From contig NZ_FCOJ02000022.1 of NCBI RefSeq assembly GCF_001545035.1, forward strand, positions 1 through 64,000: a DNA stretch of 64,000 bases. Direction: 5' to 3'. Made by a program: the position numbers and the translations under genes. This DNA comes from Caballeronia glebae. GTDB taxonomy: Bacteria > Pseudomonadota > Gammaproteobacteria > Burkholderiales > Burkholderiaceae. The notes below the pieces were generated by a model. It saw nothing but the letters and a program-made list of their open reading frames with translations. It was not told the origin of the DNA and made no database searches. Positions within the stretch are counted from its first letter, which is position 1. Each line of letters begins with the position of its first letter. This document shows positions 35,450-44,211 of this stretch, one piece after another.

Positions 35450-36652
35450 ATGGCGGATGTCATTCTGGTTCTCAACGCGGGTTCGTCGAGCATCAAGTTC
35501 AGCGCGTTCGATGTCGAAAGTGACGAACTCGAACTCGTTACGCACGGACAAGTGGAAGGCTTGTTCAGCGCGCCGCATTTCATCGCGTTCAATGCGAACG
35601 GCGAGAAGTCCGCGGAGCATTCATGGGGCGAGGGCGCGAAGCTTGAGCACGCCGATGCGATCGCGCATCTCGGCGCGTATCTGCGCGGGCATGGCGTGGG
35701 GCATCGTCTGATTGGCGTGGGGCATCGCGTCGTGCATGGCGGCGCGCGCTTCACGAAACCCGTGCTGACCAGTCCCGAAGTGCTCGACGAACTCGACAAG
35801 CTCACGCCGCTCGCGCCGCTGCATCAGCCGCACAATCTCACGCCGATACGCATCGTCGCCGAGCGCAATCCGGGCGTGCCGCAAGTCGCGTGCTTCGACA
35901 CGGCCTTTCACGCGACGCAATCACCGCTCGCGCAGGCGTTCGCGCTGCCCGAATCCATCACCAAGAATGGCGTGCGGCGTTATGGCTTTCATGGTCTCTC
36001 TTACGAATACATCGCGAGCGCGCTGCCCGATATCGCACCCGATGCGGCGCGCGGGCGCACGGTCGTCGCGCATCTGGGCAACGGCGCGAGCCTGTGCGCG
36101 ATGCATGCGGGCAAGAGCGTTGCGAGCACGATGGGCTTCACCGCCGTCGACGGCCTCATGATGGGCACGCGTTGCGGCAATCTCGATCCGGGCGTGATCC
36201 TCTATCTGCTCGACGAACTCGGCATGAACGCGCGCGACATCGAAGACCTGCTGTATCGCAAGTCGGGATTGCTCGGCGTGTCCGGCGTGTCGGGCGACAT
36301 GCGCGCGCTTCTCGCGAGCGGCGACGAACGCGCGCGCTTCGCCATCGATCTTTATACGTATCGCATCGGCCGCGAACTTGGCTCGATGAGCGCCGCGCTG
36401 CAAGGGCTCGACGCCATCGTGTTCACTGCGGGCATCGGCGAGCATTCGAAAGAGATCCGGCAGCGCGTGTGCGAACAGGCGGCGTGGTGGGGCATCGAGC
36501 TGGATGCGAAAGCCAACGAGAGCGGCGGCCCGCGCATCAGCACGACGTCGAGCAAGGTGAGCGCATGGGTGATTCCGACCAACGAGGAACTCATGATCGC
36601 GCGTCACACACTGGCATTGATCGAGGACTGGCGCGAAGGAGCATCCGCATGA
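35450..36652 (+). CDS. ackA: acetate kinase
   Basis: ASKHA-fold kinase of 400 residues that makes ATP from acetyl phosphate. Opening VLNAGSSSIKFS, substrate-loop ACFDTAFH, YGFHGLSYEYI, the HLGNGAS phosphate loop and the VFTAGIGEHS adenosine motif are all intact. It starts 4 bp after the phosphate acyltransferase and its stop overlaps the following ATG by ATGA, so the enzymes are translationally coupled. With D-lactate dehydrogenase this gives overflow or low-oxygen energy metabolism. Confidence 0.95.
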   Translation: MADVILVLNAGSSSIKFSAFDVESDELELVTHGQVEGLFSAPHFIAFNANGEKSAEHSWGEGAKLEHADAIAHLGAYLRGHGVGHRLIGVGHRVVHGGARFTKPVLTSPEVLDELDKLTPLAPLHQPHNLTPIRIVAERNPGVPQVACFDTAFHATQSPLAQAFALPESITKNGVRRYGFHGLSYEYIASALPDIAPDAARGRTVVAHLGNGASLCAMHAGKSVASTMGFTAVDGLMMGTRCGNLDPGVILYLLDELGMNARDIEDLLYRKSGLLGVSGVSGDMRALLASGDERARFAIDLYTYRIGRELGSMSAALQGLDAIVFTAGIGEHSKEIRQRVCEQAAWWGIELDAKANESGGPRISTTSSKVSAWVIPTNEELMIARHTLALIEDWREGASA

Positions 36653-37431
36653 CACTGAACGTTCCGCAGCCTGTGCTGAAGGGCGCGAAGGCGCTCGTTA
36701 CCGGCATCGCCAACGACCATTCGATCGCCTACGGGTGCGCGAAGGCGTTCCGTGAACTGGGCGCCGATCTCGCCATCACGTATGCGGACGAGAAGGCGCG
36801 TCCTTATGTCGAACCGCACGCAAAAGCCCTCGACGCGCCGATCTTCATGCCGCTCGATGCGTCGAGCCAGGACGAGCTGGAAGCGGTGTTCGCGCGTATC
36901 GCGAGCGAGTGGGGCAAGCTCGATATCCTCGTGCATTCGATCGCGTGGGCGCCGAAGGACGATCTGCAGGGCGGCCTGTTGAACAGCTCGGCCGAAGGCT
37001 TCGCGAAGGCGATGGACATCTCCTGCCATTCGTTCGTGCGCATGGCGCGGCTCGCTGCGCCGCTCATGAAAGACGGCGGCACGATGTTCACGATGAGCTA
37101 TCACGGCGCGAACAAGGTCGTCGCGAATTACAACGTGATGGGGCCGGTCAAGGCCGCGCTCGAAGCGTGCGCGCGCTATCTCGCTTACGAGCTTGGTCCA
37201 CAGGGCGTGCGCGTGCATGCGATTTCACCGGGGCCGCTCAAGACGCGCGCGGCGTCGGGACTCAAGGACTTCGACCTGCTGTTGACCGAAGCCGCGCAAC
37301 GCGCGCCGCTCGGCGAGCTGGTCGACATCATGGACGTCGGCTTCACGTGCGCGTTCCTCGCGACGCCGTTCGCCCGGCGCATGTCGGGCGAAACGCTTTA
37401 CGTGGACGGTGGCGTGCACATCATGGGATGA
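36649..37431 (+). CDS. fabI: enoyl-[acyl-carrier-protein] reductase (NADH), FabI type
   Basis: SDR-superfamily reductase of 260 residues that reduces trans-2-enoyl-ACP. The FabI-type nucleotide site GIANDHSIAYGCA replaces the classic GxxxGxG, SIAWAPKDDLQG matches the family, and the catalytic Tyr-x6-Lys is in YNVMGPVK. Start overlaps the ackA stop (ATGA). Its presence in an acetate operon is unusual for the housekeeping enzyme, so it is likely an accessory FabI, perhaps serving as a redox sink or acyl-chain reductase for the DUF3141 partner (inference). Confidence 0.9.
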   Translation: MTLNVPQPVLKGAKALVTGIANDHSIAYGCAKAFRELGADLAITYADEKARPYVEPHAKALDAPIFMPLDASSQDELEAVFARIASEWGKLDILVHSIAWAPKDDLQGGLLNSSAEGFAKAMDISCHSFVRMARLAAPLMKDGGTMFTMSYHGANKVVANYNVMGPVKAALEACARYLAYELGPQGVRVHAISPGPLKTRAASGLKDFDLLLTEAAQRAPLGELVDIMDVGFTCAFLATPFARRMSGETLYVDGGVHIMG

Positions 37432-38435
37432 GCATGTTCAACTGGCTTTTCCGGCGCGATGCCGAGAGTTCGCGTGACGACGTCAAGGAGGCGCTCGGCC
37501 GCATCGTCGCGCTTGCGCCTCAGGTGCGCCTCGCGAGCCGCTACGAGTCGCGGCTCGCGCCCGTCGCCGGCAAGACGCTCGACCATGCGCACGAACTGGT
37601 CGCCGCGCTGCTGCCGCCGCGTGACGCGGCGCCGGACGCATGGGCGGACGACCCCTATTTGCGCGCTAAATTCGCGACGCCGGACGACGTCGCGCGCGTG
37701 ATCGGCGAGTCGCACGAGGTGCGCGGCTGGTTCGACGGCCACATCGCCGCCGATCACGCGTTCGCGGTGTTGGGCGCGACGCTCGTCGAGCGCAGCGTGC
37801 TCGTCGCGGCGGTCGAAGGCGGCGCGATGCGCTCGGATGTCGCGCGCACGGCGGTGAGCTTCGACGACAAGCGCATGCGTTTTTGCAGCGGAACCGATGA
37901 AGCGCTCAGACGGGAACTCGTGCAGCGGATCGTCGAGCAGTTCGTGCTCGAAGCGATGTCGCGCGTCGCGCAGAAGGAAGCGCGGCGCGACGCGTTGCAG
38001 GAATATCGCGCGTTGCTGAGCGCGCGCATGCAGATGCTTGGCCGGCGCGGCGCGGGCATGAGCAGCCTGATCGCATCGACGGATCTCGCTGGCGACGCCA
38101 CGCGGCTTCAGCGCGATTTCGAGGAGAACGAGGCCGCGCTCGCAGCGCTCGGATCGCCCGCCGATTCCATCGAGATGCAGCTTCAGACGATCGTCGAATT
38201 GCTCGCCGAGCCGGCGGCGCTCGTCTCCGTCACGCATCGCGAGCTGTGTCTGAATCAGATGAACTTGCTGATGGAAGAGCGTTGCGACGAGCCGCACGCG
38301 GACATCGACATTCAGCTCGCGCACCTGCCGACGCAGCCGCCGCAAACGCGCGCCGTCGAGATCGTGCGCATCGCGCGGCGCGATGTGCCGCCTGCCGGCG
38401 CCGCGTTTGAGGAGGCCGCGCGGTTGGTGCTGTGA
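37428..38435 (+). CDS. uncharacterised protein coupled to fabI
   Basis: A 335-residue soluble protein with no recognised family. It is rich in Ala, Arg, Glu and Leu and predicted largely helical, with a possible coiled-coil stretch around residues 185-260 (ELVQRIVEQFVLEAMSR to DFEENEAALAAL). The ATG at 37428 overlaps the fabI stop as ATGA; a second ATG lies at 37434. Coupled translation implies a function tied to the acetate-kinase/FabI cluster. No signal peptide or membrane segment seen. Confidence 0.75.
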   Translation: MSMFNWLFRRDAESSRDDVKEALGRIVALAPQVRLASRYESRLAPVAGKTLDHAHELVAALLPPRDAAPDAWADDPYLRAKFATPDDVARVIGESHEVRGWFDGHIAADHAFAVLGATLVERSVLVAAVEGGAMRSDVARTAVSFDDKRMRFCSGTDEALRRELVQRIVEQFVLEAMSRVAQKEARRDALQEYRALLSARMQMLGRRGAGMSSLIASTDLAGDATRLQRDFEENEAALAALGSPADSIEMQLQTIVELLAEPAALVSVTHRELCLNQMNLLMEERCDEPHADIDIQLAHLPTQPPQTRAVEIVRIARRDVPPAGAAFEEAARLVL

Positions 38436-38499
38436 GGCGGGAAGTCTCAGGGGCCGTCCCTTTGCAAAATACGTCGCGTACCTCTCCGCTAAGAAGTGT

Positions 38500-38958
38500 T
38501 CAACGATGATATGGTTTGATCGAATCAACGATTATTTCTTTACACGTCAAAACGATGTCAAGGCCAATATTAGGATTGAGATCAAACTTGACGAGTCCAT
38601 TGGATTCATCCGTCAAGTTGATATCTCTAATCCATGCTTCTTCGAGCATCGCATTGATATCGATGTTTCCGCTTTTAATCTCCAACAGTTTGATTGTCAC
38701 TAGATAGTCGGCGCCACCGTCCACAGGGCGCGGACCGTATCGGTTGTGAAGAATCTCAAGCGTCAGGTCGACCAAATCACGCTCGCAACCCGGAATGAGT
38801 GGCTCGCCCGTATCGTTCATATGCGACGATCTCGTCCTCTGCATGAAGAACGATTGCACGGCCGAATCATGAAACGACGGGTATTCCCCGAATATCTCAA
38901 GAAACAGGAAGCCATTCTTCGCCAATTCCCAGCCGAAAGTCTTTGCATTCATATTCAT
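38500..38958 (-). CDS. Imm50-like immunity protein
   Basis: A 152-residue acidic soluble protein resembling Imm50 immunity proteins of polymorphic toxin systems: an early Trp (GWELAKNG), the hallmark FGEYPSFHDSAVQSF, then LTLEILHNRYG and alternating strands. Codon and base use are clearly more AT-rich than the neighbours, indicating horizontal acquisition. The ATG at 38952 has GAAGAG at good spacing and may be the true start instead of 38958. No cognate toxin is visible in the 308 bp upstream, so it appears orphaned. The Imm50 assignment rests on motif memory. Confidence 0.65.
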   Translation of the reverse strand: MNMNAKTFGWELAKNGFLFLEIFGEYPSFHDSAVQSFFMQRTRSSHMNDTGEPLIPGCERDLVDLTLEILHNRYGPRPVDGGADYLVTIKLLEIKSGNIDINAMLEEAWIRDINLTDESNGLVKFDLNPNIGLDIVLTCKEIIVDSIKPYHR

Positions 38959-39075
38959 CTCTTCAAGAAAATCTAGCGCCGGGGTATTGGCGACATAGGT
39001 AAGTGAGCCGGGTCACGAAATATCCCCATTCGGGAAACGGCATATCGCCTCCGCATTTTCACAGGAGTGCTAATC

Positions 39076-39255
39076 CTAGCGGGAGGCAGGCTTGACTTTT
39101 TGAAGGTGTCTCGAAAACAGCGACGGATGGCTGGCAGCGGTGTGCAAAATCCGCTCGAAAGCCGTTGCAAGGAGCAGCAGCATCAGATCAAACAGACTTC
39201 GACGGGCGCGTGCGGTCACATAGCCAAGCTCGAAGGTCACTCGGGAGCACTTCAT
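39076..39255 (-). other. short open frame or gene remnant, 59 codons
   Basis: Between pqiC and the Imm50-like gene an open frame runs from an ATG at 39255 to TAG at 39076. It reads as a Leu-rich segment (SLFDLMLLLLATAFERIL) followed by SHPSLFSRHLQKV and a basic end. There is no convincing ribosome site and I recognise no family. It lies in the same AT-richer patch as the immunity gene and may be the tail of a lost gene. Confidence 0.25.
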
Positions 39256-39266
39256 TCGGAGCGCTT

Positions 39267-39851
39267 TTACTTCACCCCCTTGCCCCCCATCGCCGTCGCA
39301 ATATCCCGGCTCACGCTCGCGAGCGCGCGGCTGTGCGCGGCCACGAGCGCATCCCAGTCGCTGCCGTTGACCGGCTCGCGCACGAGCGAACGGCCGTCGA
39401 GCGCGTTGTCGTCGCCGAAACGGCGCACGGACCAGTGCGCATCGATCACGACGGCATCGCCGGGCACGGATTCGAACTGCTGGATATCAACGCGCACGCG
39501 CCACGCGTTCGCATCCGCGATTGCGCGCGAGGCGGGCGCGACCCGGTCGGACGCGAGCAGCAACGCGAGATCGCCCGCGATGGCATCGGCGATGCTGCTC
39601 CTGAGCGGCTCGCCCCAGCGCGCGTATTCGTTGAGCGTGACTTCGTTGCTCGTGTCGCGCGTGACGATCTGCGGCCGGTCGACGAGATCGGGCACCGTGA
39701 CCGGTCCGACGATCACCGGCCGCGAGTCGGCGCGCGCGGTCGTCGCGGTGAGCGACGGATCGGCGCTCAATCGATAAAAGCTCGCGCGCGGCGAACTGCA
39801 TCCGGCGAGCATCGCCATGCAAACAACGACAGACACGAGTAGGGGCCGCAT
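39267..39851 (-). CDS. pqiC: PqiC family outer-membrane lipoprotein
   Basis: A 194-residue lipoprotein (ABC-type transport auxiliary lipoprotein family). Lipobox LAGC puts the acylated Cys at residue 18; ASFYRLSADPS and the GPVTVPDLVDRPQIVTR block are typical. In E. coli PqiC docks the PqiB needle to the outer membrane for lipid transport across the periplasm. The ATG shares one base with the pqiB stop (TGATG). It is the last gene of the efflux-pqi unit. Confidence 0.92.
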   Translation of the reverse strand: MRPLLVSVVVCMAMLAGCSSPRASFYRLSADPSLTATTARADSRPVIVGPVTVPDLVDRPQIVTRDTSNEVTLNEYARWGEPLRSSIADAIAGDLALLLASDRVAPASRAIADANAWRVRVDIQQFESVPGDAVVIDAHWSVRRFGDDNALDGRSLVREPVNGSDWDALVAAHSRALASVSRDIATAMGGKGVK

Positions 39852-41440
39852 CACTTCTTGTCCTCCGGCTTGCCGCGCAGCAACGCTTCCGGATGCTGCT
39901 GCAGATAATCCGCGAGGCTGCGGAACGAGGCGGCGGTGCGCGTCAGTTCGCGGATCGCTTCGGCCGTGTCCTGCTGCAGGCCGGAACCCGGCATGAGCGT
40001 GGAATGCGCGGCGTCGAGCGCGGCGCGCGCGGCGGCCAGTGTCGTGGCGGCTTGCGGCACGACCTCCGTGTTGAGGCCCTGCATCAGCCGCGTCGTGCTG
40101 TCGAGCGTGTGCTGCGCGCTCGCCGTAAGCTGCTCGATCGGCAGCTTGTCGATGCGCGTCATGATGCGGTTGACCGAGTCCTGCAGCGAGTCGAGGCCGC
40201 TCGGCGTCGTCGGCATCTCGGGCGGCGAGCGGTTCCAGTCGATGCTCGCTTTTTTCGCTTGCGGGAAGAAGTCGATCGACACATACAACTGGCCCGTCAG
40301 CAGGCTTCCAGTGCGCAACTGCCCGCGCATTCCGCGCGCGACGAGCAGGTCCGCGAGCTCCTTGCGGTCGTCCACGAGCCGCCCGGGTTTCGGCACGGTC
40401 GCGAAGCGCGACGTGAAGCGCTCCGGATAGAGGTTGATCTCGACCGGTATGCTGATGCGCTTGGTGATCGGATCGAAGCGCGTGTAAATGGCCGACACTT
40501 CGCCGATCTGAATGCCGCGGAATTCCACCGGCGCGCCCACGGCGAGGCCGCGCACGGAACCGTCGAACGCGAAGACATATTTGTCGACGATATTTTCCCG
40601 CACGCGCAACGCCTCGGTGCGCGTCGGATGCAGCGTGAAGGTCGTGTCGCGCGGCGCCTCGGCCCAGTTGAGCGACACGGCGGGCGTCTCGAACGCGAGT
40701 CCGCCGATCAGAATCGACACGAGCGATTGCGTGTTGACCTTGAGACCGTCGGTGCCGAGCGTGACGTCGATGCCGCCGGCCTGCCAGAAGCGCGAATCGG
40801 CGTTCACGTAACGGTCGTAGGGCGCGTTGACGAAGATGTGCAGCGTGACGCCGCTGCCGTCCTTGTCGAGTTCGAACGCCGTCACCTGACCCACTTGCAG
40901 ACGGCGGAAATAGACCGGCGTGCCGACATCGACCGAGCCGAGATCCGGCGCCTTCAGAATGAATTGCCGCCCGGGCACGTCGCTCGCGAAAATCGGCGGC
41001 GTTTCGAGGCCTGTGTAGTTGCGCCGGTCCTCCTTCGCGCGGCCGATATCCATGCCGATGTACGCGCCCGACAGCAGCGTGCCGATGCCCGACACCGAGC
41101 CGCCCGCCACGCGCGGGCGCACGACCCAGAAGCGCGTATCGTCGACGAGCATCTTGGTCGCGTCGCGCGTCAGTTCGGCCGTGGCGACCACGCGCGTGTA
41201 GTCGTTCGAAAGCGCGACCGATTTCACGAGGCCGATATCCACGTCCTTGAACTTGATCTTCGTCTTGCCCGCTTCGAGCCCTTCGCCGGTCTTGAAGCTG
41301 ATCGTGACGGTCGGCCCTTTCTCCAGCACCGCCTGCGCCGCGAGCCAGATGCCGATCGCCACGGCGACCAACGGCACGATCCAGACCCATGGAATGCGCC
41401 AGCGTCCTTTCGGCACGACTTCGGCATCGGGCGTGTTCAT
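39851..41440 (-). CDS. pqiB: intermembrane lipid transport protein PqiB (MCE family)
   Basis: A 529-residue inner-membrane-anchored periplasmic protein. One N-terminal helix (IPWVWIVPLVAVAIGIWLA) is followed by three MCE domains starting near residues 45, 165 and 290 (for example GPTVTISFKTGEGLEAGKT and TPVYFRRLQVGQV), then an Ala/Thr-rich helical needle region (about 440-510). MCE stacks form tunnels that shuttle phospholipids. The ATG at 41440 overlaps the pqiA stop (ATGA) and the stop overlaps pqiC. Confidence 0.94.
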   Translation of the reverse strand: MNTPDAEVVPKGRWRIPWVWIVPLVAVAIGIWLAAQAVLEKGPTVTISFKTGEGLEAGKTKIKFKDVDIGLVKSVALSNDYTRVVATAELTRDATKMLVDDTRFWVVRPRVAGGSVSGIGTLLSGAYIGMDIGRAKEDRRNYTGLETPPIFASDVPGRQFILKAPDLGSVDVGTPVYFRRLQVGQVTAFELDKDGSGVTLHIFVNAPYDRYVNADSRFWQAGGIDVTLGTDGLKVNTQSLVSILIGGLAFETPAVSLNWAEAPRDTTFTLHPTRTEALRVRENIVDKYVFAFDGSVRGLAVGAPVEFRGIQIGEVSAIYTRFDPITKRISIPVEINLYPERFTSRFATVPKPGRLVDDRKELADLLVARGMRGQLRTGSLLTGQLYVSIDFFPQAKKASIDWNRSPPEMPTTPSGLDSLQDSVNRIMTRIDKLPIEQLTASAQHTLDSTTRLMQGLNTEVVPQAATTLAAARAALDAAHSTLMPGSGLQQDTAEAIRELTRTAASFRSLADYLQQHPEALLRGKPEDKK

Positions 41441-42723
41441 CGCGATCCTTCCCCGGTCGGTGGAAAATCCCAGATCAGGCGCGGATCGAACGACATCGCC
41501 GCGAACATCGTCAGCACGACGACCGCGCCGAACGCGATCGCCGCCGGTCCGGCCTCGATCGTCGCCATCGCGCTGAACTGCACGAGCGCGACGAGCACGG
41601 CGATCACGTAGATGTCGAGCATCGACCAGCGGCCGACGAACTCGACGAGACGGTAGACGCGCGCGCGAAACGCGCTCTGCTGCGTCATCCGGAGATTCGC
41701 GCTCGTGGCGAGATAGCCGATGGCGAGGATCTTGAGCATCGGCACGGCAATGCTCGCGATGAACACGAGCACCGCGAGCGGCGGCGAGCCGGAGGTCCAC
41801 AGATACGCGACGCCGCTCAGGATCGTGTCCTTCTGCGCGCCGAAGAGCGAGCTCGTGTTCATCACCGGGAGGATGTTCGCGGGGATGTAGAGAATCGCCG
41901 CCGAAATCAGAAACGCCCACGTGCGCGAGAGGCTCGCGGGCTTGCGCAGATGCAGATGCGCGCCGCAGCGCGGGCAGCACAGATGGCGATGACGCTGCAT
42001 GCCGCGCGTGGTAAGGCCGCAATCGTGACACACGCAGATGCCGCTTTCCGTCGCGGTGCGCCCGTCGAGCGGCGTGTCGGCGGGCACGCCGGGCGGCGCG
42101 CTTTCGACGCGCTGCCACATCGCGCGCTCATCGAACGACGATGACGCCGCGACGAGCAGCAGCATCAGCGCCGCGAGCGACCACAGCGCCGGCCCCGTCA
42201 CCACCGAGGCGATATGCGCGAGCTTCACGACCGCGACGAGCAGGCCGAGCATCAGCACTTCGGTCATGCCCCAGTTGCGCGCGACGCGCAGCAGGCGAAA
42301 CACGGCGTCGGCGCGCCACGGCCGGCGGTTCAGATAGAGCGGCAGCAGCAGCCACACCATGCCGAGCGCCTGAAGCGCGGGCATCAGGATCGTCGTGATG
42401 AAGATGAGGCCGGCGAGCGGCCACATGCCGTCGCGATACAGCACGCGCACCGCGCCGAACAGCGTCGTCTCGACGAGATCGCCGTTCACCGCGAGACCGA
42501 CGATCGGAAACGTATTCGAGATCAGCCACAGCACGCAGGCGGCGAGCGCGTAGGCGAGCGCGCGATCGAAGCCGCGCGCCCGGCGCCGGTACAGCACGGC
42601 GCGGCAGCGGCAGCAACGCAGCGCGCCGCCGGGCGGCACGTCGCGCTCGCGCTGCATCAGATCGCATTCGTGGCACGCGATCAGCGGCCGTGCGTCGCGA
42701 TTGTCCGAAATGGCCGTGTTCAT
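41437..42723 (-). CDS. pqiA: paraquat-inducible protein A (membrane subunit of Pqi)
   Basis: A 428-residue integral membrane protein made of two PqiA repeats. Each begins with a pair of CxxC metal-binding motifs (CHECD with CCRCR; CHDCG with CPRCG) followed by four membrane helices carrying the conserved SNTFPIVGL / PANILPVMN segments. It is the inner-membrane partner of the PqiB/PqiC lipid-transport system. Its start overlaps the stop of the efflux channel gene (ATGA), which places pqi in the efflux operon. Confidence 0.94.
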   Translation of the reverse strand: MNTAISDNRDARPLIACHECDLMQRERDVPPGGALRCCRCRAVLYRRRARGFDRALAYALAACVLWLISNTFPIVGLAVNGDLVETTLFGAVRVLYRDGMWPLAGLIFITTILMPALQALGMVWLLLPLYLNRRPWRADAVFRLLRVARNWGMTEVLMLGLLVAVVKLAHIASVVTGPALWSLAALMLLLVAASSSFDERAMWQRVESAPPGVPADTPLDGRTATESGICVCHDCGLTTRGMQRHRHLCCPRCGAHLHLRKPASLSRTWAFLISAAILYIPANILPVMNTSSLFGAQKDTILSGVAYLWTSGSPPLAVLVFIASIAVPMLKILAIGYLATSANLRMTQQSAFRARVYRLVEFVGRWSMLDIYVIAVLVALVQFSAMATIEAGPAAIAFGAVVVLTMFAAMSFDPRLIWDFPPTGEGSR

Positions 42724-44210
42724 TGCACCGTCTGCGAAGCGGGCTGGCCCGGTTTGGGCGAATCGGCGGAAGGCGTCGCCGACTGTTGCTGCGTCGTCAT
42801 CTTGTCGGCCGCGACGACCCAGCCGCCGCCCATCGCCTTGTAGAGCGTGACGAACGACACGAGCGCCGCGGCCTGCGTCTGCGTTGCCGAAAGCTGCGCG
42901 TTGAACAGACTGCGCTCGGCGTCGAGCACTTCGATATAGCTCGTGTAGCCGCCTTCGTAGCGCGCCCGCGCAAGACGCGAATACGTGGAGAGCGCCGTGA
43001 CCTGGCGGCCCTGCACTTCGAGCTGCTCATGCAGTTTCTGCGAGGCGATGAGCGCGTCGTCGACTTCCTGGAACGCGACCTGGATCGCCTTCTCGTAGGT
43101 CAGCAATGCCGCCTGCTGCTGCGCTTCGGCCGACTGCACCTGGCCCGAGATATTGCCCGCCGTGAAGATGGGCTGCGTGATCTGCCCGGCGAACGACCAG
43201 ATGCGCGACGGTCCCGTGAAGAGCGACGAAAACTGGCCGCTCGCGGTGCCGAGCAGACCCGTCAGCGAAATCTGCGGGAAGTAGAGTGCCCGCGCCGCGC
43301 CGATGAACGCGTTCGCCGCGACCAGATCCTGTTCCGCCTGCAGCAGATCGGGCCGCCGCTCCAGCAAGTCCGAAGGCAGGCCGGAGGGAATCACGGGCGT
43401 CGCGAGTTCGCCGAGCGTCCGGCCGCGCACGATCGGCCCCGGATTCGCGCCGAGCAAAATCGAGAGCGCGTCTTCCTGCTGCGCGATCTGCGTTTCGAGC
43501 TGCGGAATCGTCGAGAGCGAGGCTTCGTATTCGGACTGGCTTTGCGCGAGTTCCATCTGCGAGACTTCGCCGCCTTCGAAGCGCAGCGTGAACACATGCA
43601 CCGATTCGGCGCGGCTCTGCGTCGTCGCTTTGGCGATTTCGAGTTGCTTGTCGAGGCTGCGCAGATTCAGATACGACGACGCCACCGACGCCACCAGCGA
43701 CAGGATCGTCGCGCGCCGTCCTTCTTCGCTCGACAGAAGATTCGCGCGCGCGGCTTCGGTCAGCCGCCGGTTGCGGCCGAAGAGATCGAGTTCCCATGAC
43801 GCCGCGACCGACGCCTGGAAGTCGTTGTACACGGGACCGAAGCCGCTGAGCGGTTGCAGTCCCGCCGCCGAAGCGCGCTGCCGCGATGCCGTCGCGCCCG
43901 CCGATATCTGCGGGAACAGCGCCGAGCGCGTCGTGACGAACTGGCCCATGAACTGATCGACGCGCGCCGCCGCGATCTTCACGTCCTTGTTGTTCGCGAG
44001 CGCGGTCGAGATCAGTTCGTCGAGAACCGGGTCCTGAAACTGGTGCCACCATTCGGTGTTCGCGGTGTCCGCGACTTCGCTGGCGGCGAAGCGATACGTC
44101 GCCGGCGTCTCGACCGGCTGACGCGAATAGTTCGGACCGAGCAGGCAGCCGGACAGCGTCAGCGCGGCGGCAATGCCTGAAAGCGAGAGAACGAGCCTGG
44201 CGCGCCGCAT
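42720..44210 (-). CDS. RND efflux outer-membrane channel (OprM/NodT family)
   Basis: A 496-residue TolC-like lipoprotein. Lipobox LSGC (Cys22), then CLLGPNYSRQPVETPATYRF, and two structural repeats each with long helices and barrel strands (ASWELDLFGRNRR; RPDLLQAEQDLVAANAFIGAARA). It forms the exit duct for the pump encoded immediately upstream; the ATG comes one base after the RND stop. The C-terminal tail is Gln/Ser/Pro-rich. Confidence 0.93.
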   Translation of the reverse strand: MRRARLVLSLSGIAAALTLSGCLLGPNYSRQPVETPATYRFAASEVADTANTEWWHQFQDPVLDELISTALANNKDVKIAAARVDQFMGQFVTTRSALFPQISAGATASRQRASAAGLQPLSGFGPVYNDFQASVAASWELDLFGRNRRLTEAARANLLSSEEGRRATILSLVASVASSYLNLRSLDKQLEIAKATTQSRAESVHVFTLRFEGGEVSQMELAQSQSEYEASLSTIPQLETQIAQQEDALSILLGANPGPIVRGRTLGELATPVIPSGLPSDLLERRPDLLQAEQDLVAANAFIGAARALYFPQISLTGLLGTASGQFSSLFTGPSRIWSFAGQITQPIFTAGNISGQVQSAEAQQQAALLTYEKAIQVAFQEVDDALIASQKLHEQLEVQGRQVTALSTYSRLARARYEGGYTSYIEVLDAERSLFNAQLSATQTQAAALVSFVTLYKAMGGGWVVAADKMTTQQQSATPSADSPKPGQPASQTVQ

Positions 44211-44211
44211 G

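Noticed and set aside
38959-39266. Rhs or other polymorphic toxin C-terminus upstream of the Imm50-like gene
   Set aside because: Read in all minus-strand frames; stops are frequent and no Rhs repeat or toxin motif is visible, only an unassigned 59-codon frame.
39893-41611. Long plus-strand open frame opposite pqiB
   Set aside because: Mirror of the MCE-protein gene with no motif or ribosome site.
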